From: Burkholderiales bacterium
GTDB taxonomy: Bacteria; Pseudomonadota; Gammaproteobacteria; Burkholderiales; Burkholderiaceae_C
Reading direction: 5' to 3'
Length of the DNA: 64,000 bases
NCBI GenBank assembly: GCA_016191525.1
Contig: JACPOK010000026.1
Coordinates: forward strand, 62,001-126,000
Shown: in pieces, positions 8,207 to 17,853 of the stretch
Layout: every line of letters begins with the position of its first letter
Position numbering within the stretch: the stretch's first letter is position 1
Made by a program: the position numbers and the translations under genes
Notes under the pieces: generated by a model
The model's database searches: none
What the model was told of the DNA's origin: nothing
Seen by the model: only the letters and a program-made list of their open reading frames with translations

Positions 8207-9541
8207 TTGAGCACGGATCCTGTCAATCCCGAGGCTGGGGCCCCGGGGTCAACGCTGATACGCTCAATCGGGCCGTTCCAGCTGACGCTGTATGGACTCG
8301 GGAGCATGCTGGGCTCGGGCATCTACGGACTGATCGGCCAAGCGGCCGGCCAGGTTGGGAACGCCGTATGGGCGTCCTTCCTCGTTGCCATGGTTGCGGC
8401 CTTGCTGACCGCGTTGTCGTACGCATCGCTGGGCTCACGCTATCCCCGGGCGGGCGGCGCGGCATTCGTGACCCAGAAGGCCTATGGCATGCCGCTCCTG
8501 AGCTTCGTGGTGGGCTTGGCAGTGGTTTTCTCGGGACTGGCGTCGGTCGCCACGCAATCGCAAGTCTTCGCTGGCAACCTTAACGTTTTGCTGAGCCCTG
8601 GATCGCTCCCCGTGTGGGCGATCGGCGGCGGGTTTCTTCTTGCCATGGCGGCCCTGGTCCTGCGCGGCATCAAGGAATCGATGTGGGTCAATGTCGCATT
8701 CACCCTGGTCGAAGCCGCAGGCCTGCTGCTCGTCATTGCAGTTGGCATCCCTTACTGGGGATCGGTCGACCTGCTCGAGGTTCCCGATCTGCCTGGCGGC
8801 GACGCTACCGTCCTGCTCGTGATGCAGGGAGCGGTGCTGACATTCTTCGCGTTCATCGGCTTCGAAGACACGCTGAATGTCGCTGAAGAATGCCGCGACC
8901 CGCAGCGCACCATTCCCATTGCGCTGGTGACTGCGATGGTCATCGGCGCGCTGATCTACGTCGCAGTGGCCGTGTCGGCCGTTTCCGTCGTGCCATGGCG
9001 GGAGTTGTCGGAAGCCCCCGGGCCGTTGACGGAGGTGATCGCGCGTGCCGCGCCCGCCATCGCGCCCTGGGTCTTTACCGTGGTGACGCTGTTCGCGGTC
9101 GCCAACACGGCGCTGGTCAACTACGTCACGAGTTCCCGCCTGGTCTATGGCATGGCGCGGCAGGGGCTATTGCCGCGAGCGCTGGGCAATGTGCACCAGC
9201 GCTCGCGCACTCCGCACCTGGCAGCCATCCTGCTGCTGGCGCTCCTGCTGCCGCTCGGAGTGTTTGGAAGCGTCGCCAACCTGGCCTCGGCCTCCGTGCT
9301 GCTGCTGCTGGCCGTCTTCGCCGTCGTCAATGGGGCACTGTTCATCCTGAAGGGGCGCAAGAGTGAGCCCGTCGGCCGCTTTGAAATTCCACGCTGGGTG
9401 CCAGCTGCGGGAACCGTCACATGCGTGGTGTTGGTTGGCCTGCGGGTGTACAGCAGTGACTGGCACGCCCCTGCTTTGGCTGGGGGGCTCCTGGCGGGAA
9501 TCCTCGCCCTGTATGCACTGCTTCGTCCGAAGTTGTCTTAG
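8207..9541 (+). CDS. APC-superfamily amino acid/polyamine permease
   Basis: 444 aa, about 12 transmembrane helices. Helix 1 contains the APC signature LYGLGSMLGSGIYGLIG, with the broken-helix GSGI motif that binds the substrate's carboxylate. Later GFEDTLNVAEE and NTALVNYVTSSRLVYGMAR follow the usual APC pattern. It probably exchanges or imports an amino acid or amine at the inner membrane. The start is a TTG at 8207; no ATG lies in frame nearby. It follows the ATP-grasp gene closely, so the pair may form an operon in which one protein makes or uses the compound the other moves. Confidence 0.8.
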   Translation: MSTDPVNPEAGAPGSTLIRSIGPFQLTLYGLGSMLGSGIYGLIGQAAGQVGNAVWASFLVAMVAALLTALSYASLGSRYPRAGGAAFVTQKAYGMPLLSFVVGLAVVFSGLASVATQSQVFAGNLNVLLSPGSLPVWAIGGGFLLAMAALVLRGIKESMWVNVAFTLVEAAGLLLVIAVGIPYWGSVDLLEVPDLPGGDATVLLVMQGAVLTFFAFIGFEDTLNVAEECRDPQRTIPIALVTAMVIGALIYVAVAVSAVSVVPWRELSEAPGPLTEVIARAAPAIAPWVFTVVTLFAVANTALVNYVTSSRLVYGMARQGLLPRALGNVHQRSRTPHLAAILLLALLLPLGVFGSVANLASASVLLLLAVFAVVNGALFILKGRKSEPVGRFEIPRWVPAAGTVTCVVLVGLRVYSSDWHAPALAGGLLAGILALYALLRPKLS

Positions 9542-9551
9542 CTGTCGCCGT

Positions 9552-10031
9552 TCACGCTGTTCGCTTCGCCGGGGCCTTCAGTGCCCGAGCCTTCACCTTC
9601 GTCTCTGTTGGTGCGGGGGCGACGAAGCTTTCCAAGTCTCCAAGGATTGGACAATCCGGACGGTCATCGCCCTGGCAGCAGTGGATCAGGTGTCCCAGCG
9701 TCTTGCGCATGGACGCCATCTCCGTGATCTTGCGATCGAGCTCCGCAAGGTGCGCGGATGCCACCTTCTTCACGCTTGCGCTTGGCCGCCTGCGATCCTG
9801 CCAGAGCTTCACCAGCTCGCCGATCACGGGGATCGAAAAGCCCAGGTCGCGTGAGCGTTTGATGAAGCGCAGCGTGTGAACCTCCGACTCGCCATAAACG
9901 CGGTAGCCCGACTCGGTGCGGTGGACCCTTGGCAGCAGACCCAGCGACTCGTAGTGACGCACCATCTTCGGCGTCACCCCCGCCTTCTCGGCGGCCTCAC
10001 CGATGTTCATTCCATCGCTGATCGGTTTCAT
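9552..10031 (-). CDS. cueR: CueR-type MerR family copper regulator
   Basis: 159 aa. The N-terminal MerR winged-helix domain (about 8-75, [20 protein letters not shown]) is followed by a long dimerisation helix and the metal-binding loop [13 protein letters not shown]. Cys119 and Cys127 are seven residues apart, as in CueR (Cu(I)/Ag(I)/Au(I) sensing). A Lys/Ala-rich tail of about 20 residues extends the usual length. The gene follows copA with a 4-nt overlap, so the regulator is made from the promoter it controls, and a matching CueR-type promoter lies before copA. Confidence 0.9.
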   Translation of the reverse strand: MKPISDGMNIGEAAEKAGVTPKMVRHYESLGLLPRVHRTESGYRVYGESEVHTLRFIKRSRDLGFSIPVIGELVKLWQDRRRPSASVKKVASAHLAELDRKITEMASMRKTLGHLIHCCQGDDRPDCPILGDLESFVAPAPTETKVKARALKAPAKRTA

Positions 10032-12475
10032 GCGGACCTTCCTCTCCAGCGGCGCAGGGTCAATGCATTGGCAACCACGCTCACCGAGGAGAACGCCATC
10101 GCGGCTCCGGCGAGCATGGGGTTGAGCAGCCCGAATGCCGCGAGGGGAATGCCCACCACGTTGTAGATGAAAGCCCAGAACAGGCCTTGGCGGATCTTCG
10201 CGTAGGTCTTGCGCGAGATCTCGATCGCATCGGCCACCAGGCGGGGATCGCCGCGCATCAAGGTGACTCCGGCCGCGTGCATGGCGGCTTCCGTGCCGGT
10301 GGACATGGAGAAGCCCACGTCGGCCGCGGCCAGAGCCGGCGCGTCGTTGATGCCGTCGCCCACCATGGCCACGGCCAGCCCGCTCGCCTTGAGCTCGGAG
10401 ACGACCCGCGCTTTGTCCGCCGGCAAAACTTCGGCGCGAACCTCGTCAATGCCCAGCTCCTGGGCTGCGACGCGCGCGGCGCCATTGTTGTCGCCTGTGA
10501 CCATGACGACCCTGACGCCTTGCTCACGCAGGCTCGCGACCGCCTCCTTGGCGGTGGCCTTCGCGGCATCGCCAAACGCCAGCAGGCCGACGAGGCGCGC
10601 GGGCTGCGCGCCTTCGGCCAACCACGACACGGTGCGGCCCTCGTCTTCGAGCTCCTGGGCTCGCGAGGCCAACGGCGAGAGGTCGACGCCCAGCTCCTGC
10701 ATCCAGCGGGAGCTTCCGAGGCTGAGAACCTGCCCCTTCACTTGCGCCGACATGCCACGGCCTGCGACGGACTTGGCGTCCTGCGCGGGAGCGATGCTGA
10801 CCAGGTTCTCTTTCGCCGCGTCCAATACGGCGCGGGCCAGGGGGTGCTCGCTCGCCGCTTGCACGCTGGCGGCCAGGCGCAGAAGGCCTTGGTGGTCGCT
10901 GTCGGCGGCTTCGAACGCCACCAGGCGCGGCTTGCCTTCGGTGAGGGTGCCAGTCTTGTCGAAGGCGACGACCTTGACGTTGTGGGCGACCTCCAGGGCC
11001 TCCGCGTCCTTGATCAGGATGCCTCGGCGGGCGGCCACTCCTGTGCCGGCCATGATGGCGGTGGGCGTGGCGAGCCCCAGTGCGCATGGGCAGGCGATGA
11101 CCAGAACGGCGACGGCGTTGAGGATCGCGCGCTCCCAGTCGCCTGTGGTCAAACCCCAGCCGAGGAGGGTGAGGAGGGCAATTCCCAGGACGACCGGGAC
11201 AAAGACCTCGCTCACTTGATCGACGAGGCGCTGGATGGGCGCCTTCTTGGCCTGAGCAGACTCCACCATCCGCGCGATGCGCGAAAGAGTGGACTCCGCG
11301 CCGACAGCGGTGGTGCGGGCCGTGAATAGCCCCTCCGCGTTCACCGAACCCCCGACGATTTTCGCACCGGGAGCCTTCGCCACCGGCAGGCTTTCGCCCG
11401 TGATGAGCGACTCGTCGACGTGCGTGGATCCTTCCAGGATCTCGCCGTCCACGGGCACGCGCTCGCCGGGGCGAACCACCACGACATCTCCGACCTGCAC
11501 CTGCGCTGCGGGGACCTCGATTTCCATGTCGCCTCGCCGCACTCGCGCTGTTTCGGGGCGAAGCGCGTTGAGGGCCCGAATGGCCTCCGTGGTCTGATGC
11601 TTGGCGCGCTGCTCCAGCCATTTGCCCAGCAGGACCAACGTGATCACGACAGCGGAGGCCTCAAAATAGAGGTGGGGCGCCTCGCCGTGCCCCTCGTGTC
11701 CCATCCCTGCGATCAGCAGGTAGACCGATAGACCGTAGCCTGCAGAGGTGCCGAGCGCCACCAGAAGGTCCATGTTGCCCGCGCGCGCTTTGACAGCCCT
11801 CCATGCAGAGCGGTAGAAGCGCGCCCCAAGCCAGAACTGCACGGGCGTCGCCAGCGCCAATTGCCACCAGCCGGGAAGGGCCCAGTTGATGCCGAACAGC
11901 ATGCCCAGCATCGGGAGCACAAGGGGCAGGGACAGAACGGCGGCCACGGCGACGGGCCACCAATCCGGCAGGCCAGCCTTATCGACTGCCGCAGCCGCGT
12001 CGGCTGCTTGTGGAAGCTTCGCCTGGTAGCCAGCTTTTTCGACGGCGGCCAACAGCCGAGGAAGCACTTCGCTGGGGCGTCCCACAAACTTGACCTCGGC
12101 CTTCTCGGTCGCGAGGTTCACTTCGACCGACGCGACCTCCGGCAACTTGCGCAGCGCCTTTTCAACTCGACCGACACAGGTGGCACAAGTCATCCCCTCA
12201 ATCGCGAGGCTGGCTTGCTCCTCGCGGACGGTGTAACCCGCCTTCTCCACCGCACCGCGCAGCGTTGCAAGGTTTACCTGGGGCGATGCCGCGATGCTCG
12301 CGTTCTCCGTGGCGAGGTTCACGCTCGCGCTCTCTACGCCTGGCACTTTGGCCAACGCCTTTTCGACTCGGGACACGCACGAGGCGCAAGTCATTCCATC
12401 GATCGGCAGTTCGATGCCAAGGTTCTGGAGGTTCACTTTTGCCAGGCTGCCTGGCAGTGTCGTCGTGCTCTGCAT
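10028..12475 (-). CDS. copA: Cu(I)-exporting P1B-1 ATPase CopA
   Basis: 815 aa. Two N-terminal HMA domains carry CASC (30-33) and CATC (97-100). These are followed by eight membrane helices and a complete P-type core: TGES (359-362), CPC transmembrane motif (462-464), DKTGT (506-510), TGDN and [10 protein letters not shown]. This is the textbook Cu(I) exporter from cytoplasm to periplasm. It is transcribed on the minus strand from a CueR-type promoter and overlaps cueR downstream. Unlike the CPD ATPase of the same length at 1915-4362, all metal ligands are intact. Confidence 0.95.
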   Translation of the reverse strand: MQSTTTLPGSLAKVNLQNLGIELPIDGMTCASCVSRVEKALAKVPGVESASVNLATENASIAASPQVNLATLRGAVEKAGYTVREEQASLAIEGMTCATCVGRVEKALRKLPEVASVEVNLATEKAEVKFVGRPSEVLPRLLAAVEKAGYQAKLPQAADAAAAVDKAGLPDWWPVAVAAVLSLPLVLPMLGMLFGINWALPGWWQLALATPVQFWLGARFYRSAWRAVKARAGNMDLLVALGTSAGYGLSVYLLIAGMGHEGHGEAPHLYFEASAVVITLVLLGKWLEQRAKHQTTEAIRALNALRPETARVRRGDMEIEVPAAQVQVGDVVVVRPGERVPVDGEILEGSTHVDESLITGESLPVAKAPGAKIVGGSVNAEGLFTARTTAVGAESTLSRIARMVESAQAKKAPIQRLVDQVSEVFVPVVLGIALLTLLGWGLTTGDWERAILNAVAVLVIACPCALGLATPTAIMAGTGVAARRGILIKDAEALEVAHNVKVVAFDKTGTLTEGKPRLVAFEAADSDHQGLLRLAASVQAASEHPLARAVLDAAKENLVSIAPAQDAKSVAGRGMSAQVKGQVLSLGSSRWMQELGVDLSPLASRAQELEDEGRTVSWLAEGAQPARLVGLLAFGDAAKATAKEAVASLREQGVRVVMVTGDNNGAARVAAQELGIDEVRAEVLPADKARVVSELKASGLAVAMVGDGINDAPALAAADVGFSMSTGTEAAMHAAGVTLMRGDPRLVADAIEISRKTYAKIRQGLFWAFIYNVVGIPLAAFGLLNPMLAGAAMAFSSVSVVANALTLRRWRGRSA

Positions 12476-12513
12476 TTTCAGTTCCTTGCGCCTGCACCCC
12501 AGGCGATGGAGGC

Positions 12514-12544
12514 ATCTTCAAGCTTGCCATCATGGCAAGGTCAA
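12514..12544 (-). promoter_or_regulatory. CueR-type promoter of copA
   Basis: On the minus strand TTGACC (-35, 12539-12544) and GAAGAT (-10, 12514-12519) are 19 bp apart. The spacer holds the dyad CTTGCCATGATGGCAAG. An overlong 19-bp spacer with a central dyad is the hallmark of promoters activated by MerR-family proteins. It is 39 nt upstream of the copA start. Confidence 0.85.
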
Positions 12545-12645
12545 GTCCATTCTGCCAGTAGGGGCGCGCCAGGTGAACGATTGACTCTGACACGGTGACA
12601 AGCTCGACGATTCAGGCCTTCACTAATTTTTTAAGGAGAAAAGCC

Positions 12646-12840
12646 ATGATTGAACTAAACCTCCCCGACATGACCTGCGGCCACTGCGCCAGCACCGTCG
12701 CGCAGACTTGCAAGCTCGTCGACTCAGCCGCGAAGGTGGAGGTCGACCTGAACACAAGGCAGGTGAAGATCTCGTCCAGCGAAGATCGCAACGACTTTGT
12801 GGACGCGCTGACCGAAGCTGGATACCCGCCGGCCCCGTGA
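12646..12840 (+). CDS. copZ: CopZ-like copper chaperone (single HMA domain)
   Basis: 64 aa, one heavy-metal-associated domain with the metal loop DMTCGHCAST (CxxC at residues 10-13), then the beta-alpha-beta core and GYPPAP end. It carries Cu(I) in the cytoplasm and can hand it to CopA or CueR. The ATG at 12646 is chosen because AAGGAG lies just upstream (12633-12638) and the protein then has the standard chaperone length. It is divergent from copA across a 170-nt region containing the CueR-type promoter. Confidence 0.85.
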   Translation: MIELNLPDMTCGHCASTVAQTCKLVDSAAKVEVDLNTRQVKISSSEDRNDFVDALTEAGYPPAP

Positions 12841-13070
12841 CCTGGAAATCTGCTCGCAAGGGGGCGATTGACCTTGACGCCGCAGCAGTCAACCAAGGCT
12901 CCCAAATTGAACGGGCCTCCACCATGAACACAACGAACATTTGGACCGTGTCGCGCGCGTGGATTACCGGTTCCGCCATGGAGCCGAGAAACGGACGCGT
13001 CCTCGGGTTTTTCAACACAAACGGCCGGAAGCGGACCTGTGAATGAAAATGGCGCCGAGGAGGAGCGGGA

Positions 13071-13622
13071 ATGAACCACTCACAGGCGAGCCTCACATTT
13101 GCCGAGGCCATCAAGGATGCAGAAAACCTGCTTGCCCACTTCGATAAGCTCAACACGAAACCGCCTCCGCCGGAAAATGAAGTATTGAAACGTGCGGGGT
13201 TGGTGATGGCGATGACCGCCTGGGAGACTTACGTGGAGGATAGGGTGATCGAGGCCGCGTCTGCCCGCCTATCAACAGTCTCCGATGCCTTGCTGGCGAG
13301 TTTCGTGAAGACACGCTTAAAAGAAGAAGTAAACAAGCTGCACAACCCGAGTTCAGAGAAGACAATCCAGTTGTTCGCAGACTATGCAGGCGTTGACGTT
13401 TCTTCCCATTGGAACTGGAGCCACGTAGAACCCAGTGTTGCGAAGCAACGCCTCAACGGCTACCTAAAACTTCGCGGTGATGTCGTTCACCGTTCTCGCC
13501 TTGTTACGAAGGGGCCTCCTCAGCCGCACCCTGTTACGAGGGAGGATTTGCAGAAGGCAGTGGGCTTCCTAAAGGAACTGGTCAAGGGGACGGAACGCGC
13601 ACTTGCCGCCCCTTCGACTTGA
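13071..13622 (+). CDS. HEPN-domain protein (RiboL-PSP-HEPN type)
   Basis: 183 aa, mostly helical. It contains KRAGLVMAMTAWETYVEDRV and, near the end of the domain, YLKLRGDVVHRSR, that is R-x4-H, the HEPN ribonuclease motif. This arrangement resembles the RiboL-PSP-HEPN / MAE_28990-like families, which are predicted RNases in toxin-antitoxin or defence settings. A GAGGAGGAGCGGG stretch gives a good ribosome-binding site before ATG 13071. No obvious partner antitoxin overlaps it, but an HTH protein follows 200 nt downstream. Role inferred from the family. Confidence 0.7.
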   Translation: MNHSQASLTFAEAIKDAENLLAHFDKLNTKPPPPENEVLKRAGLVMAMTAWETYVEDRVIEAASARLSTVSDALLASFVKTRLKEEVNKLHNPSSEKTIQLFADYAGVDVSSHWNWSHVEPSVAKQRLNGYLKLRGDVVHRSRLVTKGPPQPHPVTREDLQKAVGFLKELVKGTERALAAPST

Positions 13623-13632
13623 ATAGGCACGG

Positions 13633-13673
13633 CTGATTCCGACCGTTTCTTGAAGAACTCGGGTCGGAATCAG
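13633..13673. repeat. 12-bp perfect inverted repeat with nested palindrome
   Basis: CTGATTCCGACC (13633-13644) is mirrored by GGTCGGAATCAG (13662-13673). The 17-nt loop itself contains the palindrome TTCTTGAAGAA. It begins 11 nt after the HEPN gene stop. It could act as a terminator, although there is no clear T-run, or as a binding site or attachment-like site. Confidence 0.7.
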
Positions 13674-13820
13674 TCCTCATGCGCGGCAATGTCCAAGTTG
13701 CCGAAATACCTGTCCACGCAGATTCGATCGCAATGTCCACCTGTGGCCGCCACACACAATGAGCGATTCGAAGCTGTGGCGCGAAATTCGGCGGTCAGCA
13801 GGTAGGGCAGAATCCGCGCC

Positions 13821-14252
13821 ATGCCTAACATTGCAATCGCCCTCAAAGAAGAGATCGCCCGCCTTGCCCGCAAGGAGCTGCGGTCGAACACGGACAGCCT
13901 CAAAAAGGCAGTCTCGACGAGCAGGTCCGAGATTGCTGCCCTCAAGCGGCGTGTCGAGCAACTGGAGCGGCAGCTAAAGCAAACCGCAAAACGGATACCT
14001 GCCCCGAAGGCGCTAGAAGACGCTGGGACCGACGGTCAGCACCGCTGGCGCGCTGCGGGGTTCGCTCAGCACCGCAAACGCCTGGCGCTCTCTGCTGCGG
14101 ACTGTGCAAAGCTGCTTGGCGTGAGCGCACTGACCGTCTACAAGTGGGAAGGCGGGCAAGCACGTCCGCGGCCCAAGTATCTTCCCGCGATTGCCGCACT
14201 GCGTACCTTGGGCAAACGAGAAGCGGCCGCGAGGCTCGCCGAGCTGTCCTAG
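13821..14252 (+). CDS. Coiled-coil plus XRE-like HTH DNA-binding protein
   Basis: 143 aa. The N-terminal half (about 5-62) is a charged helix with repeated Arg/Lys/Glu spacing (ALKRRVEQLERQLKQ), likely a coiled coil. The C-terminal half holds a helix-turn-helix of the XRE/Cro type: LSAADCAKLLGVSALTVYKWEGGQARPRPKYLPAIAAL. The protein is probably a dimeric DNA-binding regulator. No metal ligands are seen. Its neighbours are a HEPN protein upstream and a gene remnant 20 nt downstream; whether it regulates either is not known. Confidence 0.7.
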   Translation: MPNIAIALKEEIARLARKELRSNTDSLKKAVSTSRSEIAALKRRVEQLERQLKQTAKRIPAPKALEDAGTDGQHRWRAAGFAQHRKRLALSAADCAKLLGVSALTVYKWEGGQARPRPKYLPAIAALRTLGKREAAARLAELS

Positions 14253-14276
14253 CGATACAAAAGGAACGACCAATGA

Positions 14277-14465
14277 CCTACATCGAGAACGAAGGAGCAT
14301 TGTTCCGCGGACCTGTTGCGCGAGAGGTTCGTGACGTCGCCGAAGGCCTATGGTTTTCCCTACAGCCAGTACCTGGCGGTGCGCAACCTGCCGGGCGCAC
14401 TGACGGTGGTGATTCCTAAGGGCGGTCCGGTGCCTCCCTTCATGTCAACGTTCAATCCTCGCTGA
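14277..14465 (+). pseudogene. Open frame resembling the C-terminal end of a lost gene
   Basis: This frame is open for 63 codons but lacks a good start codon. It reads as protein-like sequence near its end (SPKAYGFPYSQYLAVRNLP, then a VIPKGGPVPPF segment). Another frame from an ATG at 14273 gives a 48-residue peptide of unlike character. I interpret the stretch as a truncated or frameshifted remnant. I do not recognise the family. Confidence 0.3.
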
Positions 14466-14927
<462 letters not shown>

Positions 14928-15124
14928 CCTGCAGGCGCAACGAACCCGAAGCCGGTGCCGTCAAGAGGTCGACAAGAAGGGGGCAAGCCGGGATAAGGCC
15001 AGAAATGGCACATAGGCAGTTTTCTACATCCGCGTCCCGTGCGCTGAGACGCTGCGCAGGCATTTTCATGACGGTCGGCACGGGCTGATAAAGCGTTGAA
15101 CTTCTCCGCCCAAGACGCACGTTG

Positions 15125-17065
15125 TTACGGTAGTTCGGCTGCCGATCTCTTGGCCGCCGTGCGCGCATTCCACATGAAGCCCGCACCTACGAGCGCGGCC
15201 ATCAGCACCTGAGCGATGATCCCTTGCAAGGACGGATGAACCCCCAAGACATCGACGCGCGGCCCATTGAACGACGACGAGACGAGCCATCCCGCTTCCT
15301 GAAGCGCAGCAATGCCCTTGCCCGTGAGCACGACTGCAAGCACAGCCACCAAAGCTGAACTCCATGTGAAGAACTTGCCGATGGGCAGGCGGGCACTGAA
15401 GCGCAGCAGCGCCACGGCGACGACAGCCAATATCGCGACGCCACTCGCCAAGCCCATGAGAAGCGCGTGATGGTTTCCCTGCTCCCACAGGGCGGCATAG
15501 AACAGGATGGTTTCGAATACTTCGCGGTAGACCGCGATGAACGACAAGCCGAACATGAACCAGGCGGACTTGCGGCTGAGAGCGGCGGACAGCTTGTCGT
15601 GGATGTATCTCTGCCATGCCCCGGCCATGCCCTTTTGGTGCATCCACATTCCAACACTCAAAAGAACAACAGCCGCGAAAAGGGACGACAGGCCCTCGGT
15701 GACTTCGCGGCTCGCACCGCTCACGCCGACAAAGTAGGTGGCAACGGCCCAGGTAACGACGCCCAGAGCCAGCGCGCCGGCCCAGCCAGCATGCACATAG
15801 CGCAGCATGTCACCGCGCTCGGCCTTGCGCAGAAAGGCGATCATGGCCACGACCACCAACAACGCTTCCACGCCCTCGCGCAGAAGAATCGTGAGGCTTC
15901 CCAAGTAGGCCGCCGTGGCATCCGCGCTGGAATCCAGCAACGCATCGGCCTCCTTGAACATCCCATCGATGTCGCGTGCCTGGGCCTGCAACTGCGCCAG
16001 AGGCGCCTTACGCGCAAGCAAGGAACGATAGGTTCCCATCGCGGCTTCAATACGGCCCATCAAGGCGCGATCTCGCGTGGCCAGCGTCGGCTCGATCGGC
16101 TCGACGCCATCCAGGTAGGCTGACAGAGCGAGATCCGTGGCGCGCGCGGTATCACCGCTAGCGAACGCCTGCAGGCTCTGGGCCAGCTTCTGCCGGGCCA
16201 CGTCAAAACTCAGGGTGCGGTTTTGGACGACCGCCTCGGGACGTGTGTGCAGGTAAGCCATGGCCATTGCCGCAGGCTCATCGCCCACCTGTTTTGCCAG
16301 ATCAGCCTGCGTCGTGCGAGAAAGCGCGTCCAGGCTTGTCAGCTGTGCGCGGACAGCGGCGTTCTCGGCCCAGACCTTCTGCCCCGCCGCGGCTTCGCCG
16401 TCGGTGTGGGCAAACTGGCCGACAAAGAAGGCCAAAGCCCAGCGGTCGGCTTCGGAAACGCTGGCGAAGCTGGGCATGGACGTGCCTTCAATGCCCTGGC
16501 TGATCGCCTGATAGAGCGCAAACGCACTTCGCTCCCTGGCGCGGTCCTTGTCGGTGAAGGCGACGGGACGCGGGCTTAACTTGAGGCCGACCGGTCCGTC
16601 TCCATTGCCGGTGGCGCCATGGCAACCCGCGCACTGCGCTTGATAGAGCGTCGCTGCTTGAGCGACTTGCGGGGGCACGGCGGGCGACGAGGGTATCGGG
16701 TAGGCAGCAAGCAGGTGATTGGCGAGCGCCTTGGCCAGCAAGGCCACTTCCACGGAACTCTTTTTTGCTTCAATCGCGCTGGACAGCGCTTGCGCCTCGG
16801 CGACCAAAGCGGCGCGCTCAGGGTGAGCATCGAGCGCCGCCAGCTTGGCTTGTGCCGTCCTGGCGAACTCGCGCATTTCTTCGAACTCCGTCGCGCTGAC
16901 GATGGAACCACCTTTCACCGCACCGCCGTAGTCCACAGCCAGGTAGTCGAGCAGTTGCCAGACGCGGCGGACCTCGGGCTCAGCAGCGTGCGCCGCCGAC
17001 GCGAGGGCAATCGCAATGAAGAAGAGTACGGACGCGCAGAGGCGAAGTCTGAAGACGGAAGCCAT
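15125..17065 (-). CDS. FTR1-family iron permease with N-terminal cytochrome c domain
   Basis: 646 aa. A signal peptide (to about residue 28) precedes a helical periplasmic region and a class-I cytochrome c domain with haem motif CAGCH (145-149) and a distal Met in TSMPSF. The C-terminal half has about seven membrane helices with the FTR1 signatures LREGVEALL and, in the second half, YREVFETILF in place of the usual REGLE. FTR1 proteins import ferric or ferrous iron, usually with an oxidase; the attached cytochrome c may do the electron transfer here. The Fur-like box just upstream suggests iron regulation. It is not obviously co-transcribed with the copper genes. Confidence 0.88.
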   Translation of the reverse strand: MASVFRLRLCASVLFFIAIALASAAHAAEPEVRRVWQLLDYLAVDYGGAVKGGSIVSATEFEEMREFARTAQAKLAALDAHPERAALVAEAQALSSAIEAKKSSVEVALLAKALANHLLAAYPIPSSPAVPPQVAQAATLYQAQCAGCHGATGNGDGPVGLKLSPRPVAFTDKDRARERSAFALYQAISQGIEGTSMPSFASVSEADRWALAFFVGQFAHTDGEAAAGQKVWAENAAVRAQLTSLDALSRTTQADLAKQVGDEPAAMAMAYLHTRPEAVVQNRTLSFDVARQKLAQSLQAFASGDTARATDLALSAYLDGVEPIEPTLATRDRALMGRIEAAMGTYRSLLARKAPLAQLQAQARDIDGMFKEADALLDSSADATAAYLGSLTILLREGVEALLVVVAMIAFLRKAERGDMLRYVHAGWAGALALGVVTWAVATYFVGVSGASREVTEGLSSLFAAVVLLSVGMWMHQKGMAGAWQRYIHDKLSAALSRKSAWFMFGLSFIAVYREVFETILFYAALWEQGNHHALLMGLASGVAILAVVAVALLRFSARLPIGKFFTWSSALVAVLAVVLTGKGIAALQEAGWLVSSSFNGPRVDVLGVHPSLQGIIAQVLMAALVGAGFMWNARTAAKRSAAELP

Positions 17066-17082
17066 GGAAATTAGCCGTAAAT

Positions 17083-17101
17083 GAAAATGATTCTAATTTC
17101 C
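17083..17101. promoter_or_regulatory. Fur-like box before the FTR1 gene
   Basis: GAAAATGATTCTAATTTCC matches the 19-bp Fur consensus (GATAATGATAATCATTATC) at 13 positions by eye. It ends 18 nt upstream of the permease start codon and stands out as AT-rich in a GC-rich region. Repression by Fur when iron is sufficient is a reasonable inference. Confidence 0.55.
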
Positions 17102-17307
17102 ATTTTGCGCTCAAGTTGGGTTACTCAAGATTTCAAGGGACATGCTTGACCCTACAGCGACTTCAGGGTTTCAAATCGAGCGGAGACGTAGTCTGTCTAA
17201 GGGTTCCCGTGCGAGGCCCATGGTATTTGGCGGTAGCACAATCTCATCTGGCGGATAGCCAAAAGCGCACCTCGCCCCGCGGTGTATGGGCCGCGCGCGC
17301 CTCGTCG

Positions 17308-17388
17308 CTGCGGAAAGGGGACATCATTCGCTTCCGCGCCGAAAAAAGCGACGGCGCCCTCGTCATCACCGACGTGGTGCGTCGCTAG
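17308..17388 (+). pseudogene. Fragment resembling the end of a CusF-type domain
   Basis: The last 26 codons of an open frame ending at 17388 read KGDIIRFRAEKSDGALVI..., which resembles the final strands of CusF-family copper-binding domains. The upstream part of this frame (from about 17116) shows no signal peptide or W/M copper motif. It lies on the opposite strand, 71 nt from an intact CusF gene. I read it as a remnant of a duplicated cusF. Confidence 0.35.
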
Positions 17389-17459
17389 ATATCCCCGGCT
17401 CGCGGCCCGGTGCGCGCATGCTCGAGAACGGGCGCGGGACCGCGCCCATTCCCTCAAGG

Positions 17460-17807
17460 TCACTTCACCTTGGTGACGACATAGTCGTCACCGTCCTTGA
17501 CGAATTCCACGTCGACCTTCTTGCCGTCGCCGAGCTTGCTCCAGAGCATCTTGTCCTTGACCTTGAAGTTCATGGTCATGGACGGCCAGTTGAGACTTTC
17601 CACCGGCTCGTGCGCCAGCGTCACCGTTCCGGCTTTGTTGTCGGCCTTCTTGACCGTCGCTTTCGCCTTGTGGGTTGCCTGCTTCGCCTCGACGCTGGGC
17701 TTCTTGCCCATGTCCATGCCCTTTATGTCGTCCATCTTCTGTTGGGCGAAAGCCCCGGCGGCGGCAAACGCGCAGGCGGCGACGATGGTGTAGGTGCAGA
17801 ATTTCAT
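17460..17807 (-). CDS. cusF: CusF-family periplasmic copper-binding protein
   Basis: 115 aa. A signal peptide (to about residue 21, AFA-Q) is followed by a short Met/Asp linker and the OB-fold CusF domain with LNWPSMTMNFKV. That segment contains the Trp and two Met residues which, with a His, bind Cu(I)/Ag(I) in CusF. It shuttles metal to CusB/CusA in the periplasm. It is the last gene of the minus-strand cus operon. Confidence 0.88.
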   Translation of the reverse strand: MKFCTYTIVAACAFAAAGAFAQQKMDDIKGMDMGKKPSVEAKQATHKAKATVKKADNKAGTVTLAHEPVESLNWPSMTMNFKVKDKMLWSKLGDGKKVDVEFVKDGDDYVVTKVK

Positions 17808-17853
17808 GTGAGTCCTTTAAGTTGGTGAGTGGGTAAATGGGGTGAGGGGATGC

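Noticed and set aside
12924-13046. A 40-codon plus-strand frame between copZ and the HEPN gene
   Set aside because: No ribosome-binding site, no recognisable family and low complexity. I see nothing reliable in 12841-13070.
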